A DNA stretch of 5,709 nucleotides from Sutterella sp. (GTDB lineage: Bacteria; Pseudomonadota; Gammaproteobacteria; Burkholderiales; Burkholderiaceae_F): positions 350 to 6,058 of the forward strand of contig DNLN01000093.1 in NCBI GenBank assembly GCA_003488465.1, in the 5' to 3' direction. This document shows, one piece after another, positions 1 to 5,709 of this stretch. Under the pieces are notes generated by a model. That model was given only the letters and a program-made list of their open reading frames with translations. It was not told the DNA's origin and ran no database searches. The translations under genes and the position numbers were made by a program. The first letter of the stretch is position 1, and each line of letters starts with the position of its first letter.

Positions 1-1095
1 GCGGCTCGGATCCTTGGTGATCTTGTGCTCGGCGGCAAAGCGCTGGCCGTACTTGTTCACGACGATCGCGTGACCGGATCCGACGGCGGGGGTGATCATG
101 CCAAGGCGCATGCCGTTGTGGCGCACCGGAGCCGGCATGATCATGCGGGATGCCGCCTTGCCGGCCTTCATCAGGCCTGCGCCGACCGCAAGCCCCATCT
201 CGATGCCGTCGCCTTCGTTGAAGGTCGTGCCATAGAACGCCCAGCCGTCAACGCCCGGGCCCTCAAGGAACGCCTGACGCATCGTCTTGTTGTATTCGTA
301 GCCGCCAGAGCACAGCACGACGCCCTTGCGGCCGCGATAGGCGACCTTCTTGCCGCCCTTCTCGGCGATCACGCCGATCACCTGCCCCTTGGCGTTCTTG
401 ACGAGCTGTCTGCCGCGGGTCTCATAGATGACCTTGATCTTCTTTGCGCGCGCCTTGACGCCCGTGAGCAGAACCTGCCAGAAAGCTTCGCCCGCAATCG
501 CTTCGCTCTTGGGCTTGCCGTAGCAGACCGTGTTGAAGTCGGCAGGCGGACGATCCGGATAGGACATGCGGTAGACCTGATACTTGCACTCCTTTGCGCC
601 CGGGAACTTCGGGAAGGCCGCTCCCTTGAAGCCCGGGAAGCCGAGTGCATTCACGGTCGGATCAAGGGACTTCATGAAGTCAAGGTTCGTCGGGCAGAGA
701 TCGGCCCAGACCTGCGCGAGGCCGTCGGACACTTCAGGCTGTTCGCCTTCAAGCTTGCCCGGGATGTTTTCACCGGAGAACATGGCCTTGGCGTATGCCT
801 TCAGAGCCTCGCGGCTGCCGTCCTTGTCCGGGCTGTGGAAGATGCCGCCCGACATGCGCGTGTTCGAGCGCAGCGTCTTTTCCGGCTGACGCTCGATGAT
901 GATGACGGAAGCGCCGCTGTCGGCGGCGCAAATGGCCGTCGCGGCACCGGCGCCGCCAAAACCGACGATCACGATGTCGGCAGTGTCCTTGAACTTGGGA
1001 AGAGCGGCAGCCGAAGCGGTAGAAACAACGGCAGGAGCGGCAGCAGCCGCAGCGCCAGTGAGCGCACCCTTGATGAAACTACGACGAGATGTCAT
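1..1095 (-). CDS. Tat-exported FAD-dependent reductase (FAD_binding_2 family), 3' end outside window
   Basis: This is the first 365 residues of a flavoprotein in the fumarate reductase/3-ketosteroid dehydrogenase superfamily; the reading frame is open to the window edge. The start is ATG at 1095, with AGGAG at 1106-1102 six bases upstream. The N-terminus carries a clear twin-arginine signal (SRRSFIK at residues 3-9, then an Ala-rich stretch and an ASA-type cleavage site near residue 29), so it should be exported folded with its FAD. The FAD dinucleotide fold is at 40-70 (VIVGFGGAGAAT, then ERQ). CSGGYEYN (262-269) and FNEGDGIEMGLAVGAG (292-307) match the second FAD-contacting block. No haem-binding CXXCH is present in the visible part. 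RFAAEHK (352-358) sits where fumarate-type enzymes have FVNE, so the substrate is not predictable. The rest of the capping and catalytic region is outside the window. It lies 186 bases after the other flavoprotein and could be co-transcribed or have its own promoter. Confidence 0.9.
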   Translation of the reverse strand, partial: MTSRRSFIKGALTGAAAAAAPAVVSTASAAALPKFKDTADIVIVGFGGAGAATAICAADSGASVIIIERQPEKTLRSNTRMSGGIFHSPDKDGSREALKAYAKAMFSGENIPGKLEGEQPEVSDGLAQVWADLCPTNLDFMKSLDPTVNALGFPGFKGAAFPKFPGAKECKYQVYRMSYPDRPPADFNTVCYGKPKSEAIAGEAFWQVLLTGVKARAKKIKVIYETRGRQLVKNAKGQVIGVIAEKGGKKVAYRGRKGVVLCSGGYEYNKTMRQAFLEGPGVDGWAFYGTTFNEGDGIEMGLAVGAGLMKAGKAASRMIMPAPVRHNGMRLGMITPAVGSGHAIVVNKYGQRFAAEHKITKDPSR

Positions 1096-1127
1096 TGCAT
1101 GCTCCTAAAAAGACCCAACGCCGGAAA

Positions 1128-1158
1128 GGGGCGCGAGCCCGACATCGGCAAACGCCCC
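1128..1158 (-). other. weak hairpin in the leader of the downstream flavoprotein gene
   Basis: On the minus strand GGGGCG (1158-1153) can pair with CGCCCC (1133-1128), with a smaller CCGA/TCGG stem inside the loop. Only three T residues follow directly; a run of five T lies at 1111-1107, just before the ribosome site. It is therefore a poor intrinsic terminator. It could be a leader structure or chance pairing in GC-rich DNA. Confidence 0.25.
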
Positions 1159-1281
1159 GCCCGGATCAATCTGAAATCTAGCGGCTGACTGCTGCGCGGG
1201 CATCCTGCAATGACAGGTTGACGAATTGAAAATGTTATGCGAAACTTAAGAGTTCCGGCATACCTCGATCGCCGCATTTCC

Positions 1282-2697
1282 CTACGGCTGGTTCGATTCC
1301 CGGGCGGCGTTCCTGCCGGCAATGCGGCCGAATACGACTGCCGTGTTGATGCCGTTGCCGCCGATGCGGTTGGCTCCGTGAATGTTCCCGATGATGCCCC
1401 CGGCAGCATACAGGCGCGCAACGGCCCGGCCGTCCTCGCCCAGACATCTTGCCTGCTCATCGATCCGAATTCCGCCCAAAGTGACATGCACATGCATGTG
1501 GATCGGCACCGCCCAGAACGGAGGCTTTTTCAAACTGCGCGCCTCGGCCATCGTCCGGAATGTCTCGACAAATCGCGCTACCGGCACTCCGATCCTGCGC
1601 GCAAGCTCGCGCGCTGTTGCGCCCTGAAACGCCCGTTCGGCATACAGCCCCTGATACAGATACTTCTGGGTGAGCGGGTCCAGACGGGACACCGTCTCGG
1701 AATCGGCAACCGACCAGCACACGCCCTTTTGCCGGAAGACCGCCTGAGCGATCACCCTGCGCGTGGCAAGTTCGTTGACAAAAGACTCTCCGCGTTCGTT
1801 GACCATGATCATGCGGGTCTGGTCATAGTCAAGCCTCAGGGGATGCGCAAAGCCCGGCGCCGCTCCCGGCACGCATTCGACCTCGGAAAGATTGACCAAT
1901 TCGGCTCCGGCCTCGCGAGCGGCCTCCATCATGGATCCGGTATTGCCCGGATTGCTGTCCGTGGGCAGATCCGCCGTCTCGGGAGCGTAGCGCCGCAAGA
2001 GATCCCTGCCCGCGCCAAAACTGCCCGCCGCAAGCACAACGGCCCGGCGGGCACGGATGCGCAAAGTTCGTCCGGCACTCACGGCCGTGACGCCCTGCAC
2101 CGATGCAGCGCCGTTTTCCTCCTCCCCTGCAATGAGCGCCAGGGCCTGCGTTTCAATGCGAATCGCGACCTTCCTGCGCAGGGCCTGTTCGCTCAGCACA
2201 CGGACATACTCACGGCCGCGGGCGAGCACAGGCTTGTGCGAGCGCGGATAAACGCCGCCATAGATCAGCTCCACCCGCGGAAGGAAACGCACGCCAAGCT
2301 CCTCAAGCCAGCGCATGGCCTCCGTCGCCTCGGTCGCAAGAACCTGGGCAAGATTCCTGCTGTTCCTTCCGTCTCCGGAAACCAGAATCTGGGAAAGAAA
2401 CAGTTCCGGAGAATCCGTGATGCCCTGCGCCTTCTGCCGCTCGGGATCGACGGCATTGAAATAGCCTCCAGCCAGCAGCGTGTCTCCCCCAAGATGCCGA
2501 TTCCTTTCAAGAAGCAGCACGCTCGCGCCTTCATCGGCTGCGGCAATGGCCGCCGACAGACCGGCGGCGCCCGAGCCGATGACGACCACATCGGCCTGCG
2601 CGTCCCAGTTTTCCGAAGACGCTTGCCGCGCGCAAACCGATGCGAGACCGGCGATTCCCAAGACGCTTGCAAAAACCAAGGCCGAACGACGCTGCAT
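1282..2697 (-). CDS. exported flavocytochrome-c-type FAD reductase subunit, haem-free
   Basis: A 471-residue flavoprotein resembling the flavin subunit of flavocytochrome c (fumarate/urocanate reductase-like), predicted to reduce a small organic acceptor in the periplasm. Residues 1-24 form a signal peptide (two Arg at 3-4, hydrophobic stretch, VCA cleavage candidate); Sec or Tat cannot be decided. The FAD fold is at 36-65 (VVVIGSGAAGLSAA ending LLLER), followed by GGDTLLAGGYFNA (70-82). The FAD C-terminal block is HGANRIGGNGI (440-450). Of the fumarate-type active site, H404 in VHVTLGG and R444 in HGANR are kept. The HPT substrate motif is replaced by ECVPG (274-278), and the usual TTRD reads ATRR (311-314). 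No CXXCH is present, so electrons must come from a separate cytochrome or quinol dehydrogenase not seen here. The start ATG lies 11 bases after the regulator stop, with AGGAG at 2710-2706 overlapping that stop, so translation is probably coupled. Confidence 0.92.
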   Translation of the reverse strand: MQRRSALVFASVLGIAGLASVCARQASSENWDAQADVVVIGSGAAGLSAAIAAADEGASVLLLERNRHLGGDTLLAGGYFNAVDPERQKAQGITDSPELFLSQILVSGDGRNSRNLAQVLATEATEAMRWLEELGVRFLPRVELIYGGVYPRSHKPVLARGREYVRVLSEQALRRKVAIRIETQALALIAGEEENGAASVQGVTAVSAGRTLRIRARRAVVLAAGSFGAGRDLLRRYAPETADLPTDSNPGNTGSMMEAAREAGAELVNLSEVECVPGAAPGFAHPLRLDYDQTRMIMVNERGESFVNELATRRVIAQAVFRQKGVCWSVADSETVSRLDPLTQKYLYQGLYAERAFQGATARELARRIGVPVARFVETFRTMAEARSLKKPPFWAVPIHMHVHVTLGGIRIDEQARCLGEDGRAVARLYAAGGIIGNIHGANRIGGNGINTAVVFGRIAGRNAARESNQP

Positions 2698-2708
2698 CCC
2701 CGTCTCTC

Positions 2709-3368
2709 CTATCGCTCTTCGAGCGATTCCTGAAGTCGCTCCATCTCAAAAAAGAAATCCGCGAGCTCCACGGCATTCTGCACGCCAAGCTTGGCGTAAA
2801 TCGTGCTGCGCTGCGTGCGCACGGTGGTTTCGGAAACGCCGAGCGCGCAGGCCACTTGCGGATTGCTCAGCCCCTTGGCGACCATCTGCGCAACCTGCCG
2901 CTCGGCCCCTGTGAGTTCATGAAACTGCCGCTGCAGGCGCTCCAGATCGCTTGAGCGTCTGTTCTGCTCCCAGTCAAGCTGCACGGCCTCCTCAATGCAG
3001 GCAAGAAGCTTCTCGGGATTGGGCGGTTTTTCAAGAAATGTCATGGCGCCGCTTCGCATCGCCTGAACCGCGAGCTTGATGTCTCCGTGCGCAGACAGAA
3101 AGATGATCGGCGTTCTGATCGCCCGCTCCTTCATAACCTTCTGCAGCTCGATGCCGATCATGCCGGGCATCCGCACATCAAGAATGAGGCATCCGGGCAA
3201 AGGAGAAAGATCCGCTAGGAAGGCCTCGGCGCTCTGGTAGGTTTTCACACGCCAGTCATCCATTTCAAGAAACGCACGCAATGCAACCAGAACGGTTGGG
3301 TCATCATCGACGACGCGCACCAGCGCCTTTTCTCGCAGGCGCTCAAGCAGCCGAGACCTCTCAGGCAT
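2709..3368 (-). CDS. FixJ/TtrR-type response regulator (receiver plus LuxR-type HTH)
   Basis: A 219-residue two-component response regulator, the likely partner of the kinase immediately upstream. The receiver domain (about 16-130) has the acidic pair D21/D22, the phosphoacceptor D64 in LILDVRMPG, the switch S92 in FLSAHGD and K114 in FLEKPP, all as expected for an active receiver. A linker of about 20 charged residues leads to a LuxR/NarL-type helix-turn-helix at about 151-205 (LTGAERQVAQMVAKGLSN, then LGVSETTVRTQR and AKLGVQNAVEL). The FLEKPP and LSNPQVA style groups it with FixJ, TodT and TtrR regulators. The chosen start is ATG at 3368, six bases from GGAGG; an upstream ATG at 3374 abuts that site and would add only MV. 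The gene overlaps the kinase stop by 8 bases, which implies translational coupling. Likely targets are its own operon and perhaps the second flavoprotein; this is inferred from position. Confidence 0.95.
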   Translation of the reverse strand: MPERSRLLERLREKALVRVVDDDPTVLVALRAFLEMDDWRVKTYQSAEAFLADLSPLPGCLILDVRMPGMIGIELQKVMKERAIRTPIIFLSAHGDIKLAVQAMRSGAMTFLEKPPNPEKLLACIEEAVQLDWEQNRRSSDLERLQRQFHELTGAERQVAQMVAKGLSNPQVACALGVSETTVRTQRSTIYAKLGVQNAVELADFFFEMERLQESLEER

Positions 3369-5127
3369 CACCATCCTCCTCCCCGACGCAGTGCCTGGGC
3401 AGCACGAGCGTCGCTTTCAGCCCCTGCGGCGTCAGTCTGCAAAATTCCAGATGTCCGCCGTTGGCTTCCGCAAGCCCCTTGGCGATCGCAAGACCAAGTC
3501 CCAGACCGTCGGGCTTGGCGCTTGCGCCAAGCGAGCCGAGCCGCTCGAAAACCTCATCGGCAATCGGCGGTCCGTTGTCCTCGCAGCAGATGTGCCAGGA
3601 CCCGCCTTGCTCGTGCGCGGACAGAAAGACGCGCGGGCGCTTGACGCCCTTGACCGCAGCAAAGGCATTCTTCACAAAATTGATGAGCACGAATTCGACC
3701 TCGAAGGGATCGGCCAGAACATATCCCTCGGGCATCGTCCCGATCCGCAGTTCGGGATGCTGAGGACCGAAAAGCTTGGCCGCCTCTTTGGCGAAACGGC
3801 TGATGGAGCAGACCTCGCGTCTTCTCGCATGCGGCTTGGCGTAGGCGCGCACATGGTCGACGATCTTGGAGGAGCGTTCGACCTCCGAGTAGATCTTCTT
3901 GAGGTAGTCCTCCTCCTCTGCCGATGCCGTCTTCTTCTTTTTCAGAAGCAGCCGCAGCGTGCCTGCGTACAGGGCGATGTTCATGATGGGCTGCTTGATC
4001 TCGTGCGCGAACAGGCTCGAAAGCTCGCTCACGATGTGCGAGCGTTCCGTCTCGAGAAGTCTCTGGCGCGTCCGCTGGGTTTCCTCCGACAGGCGCTGGG
4101 TTTCGCTGAGCGCATAACGCAGCTCGCGCGTGCGCCGGCGGACCAGAATGTTGAGCAGGACAATGTGCACAATCACGGCAAGAAGCAAAACGGCCGTCAT
4201 CAGGATCTCGGTTCTGTAGCGCTCCCAGATTTCCCGAGCCGAAAGCGAATGAATCGGCACGAACGGCCCGATCCGAAGCGTGCGCAGCAGTTCGAACGTC
4301 GGCCTGAAGTCGCTTGCCAGCGTCCAGCGGAAGTCCCGGCCCTCCGCCGGCATGGAAAGCAGCGCAACGGTCACGCGCGTGAGCACGTCCTCGCGCACCG
4401 AAGGCAGCGACGAGAACACGGCGTCCGGATAAAGCAAGGTGCTCCTGCGGCACCCCTTGCCGCCCGAGCTTTCCTCAATCACGCGCAGTTCATCCCGGCC
4501 CACGGCGCCCATCTGAATCAGCCGCTCGAGTTCGCATGCGGGCAGCACTCCCGCATCGGCAAATCCGAGGGAGACAATGGTTGCCACATCGGGAATGCCG
4601 TAGTTCGTCTCATAAATCATGGAAAAGTGCCGATCCGGATCAATCCCCTGATTGCGCATGGCACCGGAAGCAAACAGCCAGCCCTCGAAACTGTGGCTGT
4701 CGGTGACGACGAGCTTGCCGCCCTTCAGATCAGCGAACTTGCCGTAGGAACTGTTGGAGCGGACAATCACGGCCGAGCCCACGGCCTGTGTCGGAGATCG
4801 GCCCTCCCTTGGCAGACGCACTGCCACCTGATGCGTGCCGAACTTTGAGATGAGGGCTGCATAGTGCCCCGCGCTCGTGAGCAGAAAATCCGGCTTAAGC
4901 CGCTCAATATCCTTTTCGATGTTCTGCTCCTCGAGTTCCACGAATCTGAATTTGTACTCGGGCAGCCGGGCCATGAGCCGATCCACCGTCGGAGCGTAGG
5001 TGTGGATGTAGAACTCGGGAGAAAAGGTGTCTACAAGCCCTACGGTGACAAGAGGCCTGTTGTCCGCCGCGACGGCCTCTGCGGCAAAAAGTGCGCCGAG
5101 TGCCAGAGCGCACAGCCACGCGCGCAT
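3361..5127 (-). CDS. sensor histidine kinase with periplasmic PhnD/TtrS-like binding domain
   Basis: A 588-residue membrane sensor kinase built like TtrS. Residues 1-21 are a signal peptide (AVA-type cleavage at about 20). Residues 26-275 form a PhnD-like periplasmic binding domain, with the family hallmarks VGLVDTFSPEF near 28, PTQAVGSAVIVR (112-123), TDSHSFEGWLFASG (142-155), FADAGVL (189-195) and STLLYPDAVFSSLP (229-242). One transmembrane helix follows (about 308-328), then a charged coiled coil (332-363). The kinase core has H375 in AHEIKQP as phosphoacceptor, an N-box NFVKNAFAA (483-491), EDNGPP (516-521) as the G1 box and GLGLGLAIAKGL (541-552) as the G2 box. G1 ends PP where many kinases have PG. 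Two periplasmic cysteines, C198 and C226, flank the region after the ligand-domain hinge. The start is ATG at 5127, six bases from GGAGG; an in-frame TTG at 5133 touches that site and is unlikely. It is probably the first gene of a three-gene operon, and its ligand is unknown. Confidence 0.95.
   Translation of the reverse strand: MRAWLCALALGALFAAEAVAADNRPLVTVGLVDTFSPEFYIHTYAPTVDRLMARLPEYKFRFVELEEQNIEKDIERLKPDFLLTSAGHYAALISKFGTHQVAVRLPREGRSPTQAVGSAVIVRSNSSYGKFADLKGGKLVVTDSHSFEGWLFASGAMRNQGIDPDRHFSMIYETNYGIPDVATIVSLGFADAGVLPACELERLIQMGAVGRDELRVIEESSGGKGCRRSTLLYPDAVFSSLPSVREDVLTRVTVALLSMPAEGRDFRWTLASDFRPTFELLRTLRIGPFVPIHSLSAREIWERYRTEILMTAVLLLAVIVHIVLLNILVRRRTRELRYALSETQRLSEETQRTRQRLLETERSHIVSELSSLFAHEIKQPIMNIALYAGTLRLLLKKKKTASAEEEDYLKKIYSEVERSSKIVDHVRAYAKPHARRREVCSISRFAKEAAKLFGPQHPELRIGTMPEGYVLADPFEVEFVLINFVKNAFAAVKGVKRPRVFLSAHEQGGSWHICCEDNGPPIADEVFERLGSLGASAKPDGLGLGLAIAKGLAEANGGHLEFCRLTPQGLKATLVLPRHCVGEEDGDA
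3375..3384 (-). promoter_or_regulatory. ribosome binding site that sets the response regulator start
   Basis: The minus strand reads GGGGAGGAGG and is directly followed by ATG (3374), GTG (3371) and ATG (3368). Only the last has normal spacing (six bases from the second GGAGG). The site lies inside the last codons of the kinase gene. Confidence 0.6.
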
Positions 5128-5133
5128 GCCCAA

Positions 5134-5138
5134 CCTCC
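5134..5138 (-). promoter_or_regulatory. ribosome binding site that sets the kinase start
   Basis: GGAGG on the minus strand ends six bases before ATG 5127. The alternative TTG start at 5133-5131 immediately follows the GGAGG with no spacer, so the ATG is preferred and the protein is two residues shorter than the longest open frame. Confidence 0.7.
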
Positions 5139-5166
5139 AGGAAAGGGTTCGTTGAAGACGAAGTGC

Positions 5167-5193
5167 ATGCTAGCACGCGCATTACAGTTTCAA
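5167..5193 (-). promoter_or_regulatory. candidate sigma-70 promoter of the kinase-regulator-reductase operon
   Basis: On the minus strand TTGAAA (5193-5188, five of six matches to the -35 consensus) is followed after 15 bases by TAGCAT (5172-5167), preceded by TGC as in an extended -10 box. The spacing is short and the -10 match is only four of six, so this is tentative. It would give a leader of about 30 bases before the ribosome site region and ATG 5127. Confidence 0.3.
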
Positions 5194-5199
5194 TACTGT
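5184..5199. repeat. 16-base inverted repeat upstream of the kinase, possible operator
   Basis: ACAGT and ACTGT form perfect 5-base arms around a 6-base centre. The repeat covers the candidate -35 box and lies about 57-72 bases before the kinase start, a position suited to a regulator of the operon. A perfect repeat this short is only mildly unexpected in a gap of this size. Confidence 0.35.
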
Positions 5200-5269
5200 C
5201 AGGCCGGGCGGACAAGTCCCTCAGCCTGCACTTCTTTTGAGAGAGCGCATCAACGCTAGGGGTCCCTCC

Positions 5270-5285
5270 GCGGCAAAGGAGCCGC
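5270..5285 (-). other. small hairpin after the glycerate kinase stop
   Basis: GCGGC and GCCGC arms of 5 bases enclose a 6-base loop a few bases after the stop at 5291. No T run follows, so it is not a standard intrinsic terminator. It may be a 3'-end structure, or nothing. Whether the kinase operon is separate from the glycerate kinase transcript is not settled by sequence. Confidence 0.2.
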
Positions 5286-5290
5286 AGGCC

Positions 5291-5709
5291 TCAACGCACC
5301 CCGTCTTTTGCCCGCGCCGCGCGATTGTCTTTTCCGCTCCGACCATATGCATCAGTCCGCCTCGTCTCATTCGGCTTCTCAATCATGATGACGGCGACAT
5401 CCATGACATTGGTCCTAGTGGGACCAGTAAGAAAGAGCGCCCCGCACCGCTTAAGCGCAAGGTAGCTTTCGTGCCGCTCAAGGAGCCTTTGCGCCTCACC
5501 CGCTCCCAAGCTCATGAGCCGCTTGCATGAAAGAGCGTCGGCAAAGCCGCCCGCTGCATCCGTCGGCCCGTCCGTGCCGTCCGTTCCGGCAAAGAGCGCC
5601 GTGATCCCGGGATCCTCTCCGATGCGAAGAGCGGCGGCAAGGGCCATTTCCTGATTGCGTCCGCCCAGGCCGCTCGCGTTTCCGAGCGTCACCGTCGTCT
5701 CGCCCCCCG
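5291..5709 (-). CDS. glycerate 2-kinase (MOFRL family, GckA/TtuD-like), C-terminal part
   Basis: This is the C-terminal part (about 139 residues) of a MOFRL-family glycerate kinase, which phosphorylates D-glycerate to 2-phosphoglycerate in the cytoplasm in hydroxypyruvate, tartrate or glyoxylate use. The true start is outside the window: the frame stays open past the GTG at 5692 and reads GGETTVT across it. The family signatures are GGETTVT, GLGGRNQEMALA, FAGTDGTDGPTDAAGG and TGPTRTNVMD. The last of these normally sits close to the C-terminus, but here about 28 further polar, basic residues follow (5377-5294) before TGA. The codons in this tail are less GC-biased than those upstream. The gene runs in the same direction as the sensor operon, 163 bases ahead of it; a functional link is possible (an organic-acid theme) but not shown. 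Confidence 0.93.
   Translation of the reverse strand, partial: GGETTVTLGNASGLGGRNQEMALAAALRIGEDPGITALFAGTDGTDGPTDAAGGFADALSCKRLMSLGAGEAQRLLERHESYLALKRCGALFLTGPTRTNVMDVAVIMIEKPNETRRTDAYGRSGKDNRAARAKDGVR

Noticed and set aside
25..1188. 387-codon open frame on the plus strand
   Set aside because: It is antisense to the Tat-exported flavoprotein and has an Arg/His/Ala-rich translation typical of a shadow frame.
1237..2733. 498-codon open frame on the plus strand
   Set aside because: It is antisense to the flavoprotein, whose FAD motifs are unmistakable. The translation shows no recognisable domain, and long antisense frames are common in GC-rich coding DNA.
3391..4848. 485-codon open frame on the plus strand
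   Set aside because: It is antisense to the histidine kinase, with no domain and no proper ribosome site; a composition artefact.
5128..5133. TTG start two codons upstream for the kinase
   Set aside because: It directly abuts GGAGG, leaving no spacer, whereas ATG 5127 has ideal spacing and gives a normal signal peptide.
5161..5233. AAGTGCA and TGCACTT arms 59 bases apart
   Set aside because: The 7-base arms are too far apart for a stable stem and there are no flanking features; probably chance.
5410..5426. Inverted repeat TGGTCC-N5-GGACCA as a possible terminator or operator
   Set aside because: It lies inside the conserved TGPTRTN codons of the glycerate kinase and has no T run after it on the minus strand; the coding sequence explains it.

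Overview
The window is a compact, GC-rich stretch read entirely from the minus strand. It looks like part of a proteobacterial genome. The content (a tetrathionate-sensor-like histidine kinase and two exported flavin reductases) recalls gut betaproteobacteria of the Sutterellaceae, which carry many such reductases. That placement is inference from gene style only; no taxonomic marker is present.

Layout in the direction of transcription (high to low coordinates): (1) 5709-5291, the C-terminal part of a MOFRL-family glycerate 2-kinase, cut by the window edge. (2) 5290-5128, a 163-base intergenic region with a candidate promoter and a 16-base inverted repeat. (3) 5127-3361, a sensor histidine kinase with a periplasmic PhnD/TtrS-like binding domain. 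(4) 3368-2709, a FixJ/TtrR-type response regulator whose start overlaps the kinase stop. (5) 2697-1282, an exported flavocytochrome-c-type FAD reductase subunit without haem, 11 bases after the regulator. (6) 1281-1096, a 186-base gap with an AT-rich patch and a weak hairpin. (7) 1095-1, the N-terminal 365 residues of a second, Tat-exported FAD reductase, cut by the window edge.

Genes 3 to 5 are almost certainly one operon. The arrangement resembles ttrS-ttrR beside the tetrathionate reductase genes: a periplasmic binding domain detects a small molecule, the kinase phosphorylates the regulator, and the regulator switches on a periplasmic reductase that uses the molecule as a respiratory electron acceptor. 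The first flavoprotein keeps the catalytic histidine and the HGANR arginine of fumarate-type reductases. It lacks the usual HPT substrate motif, so its substrate is probably not fumarate and cannot be read from sequence. No haem protein or quinol dehydrogenase that could supply electrons lies within the window. No RNA genes, insertion sequences, CRISPR arrays or origins were seen.
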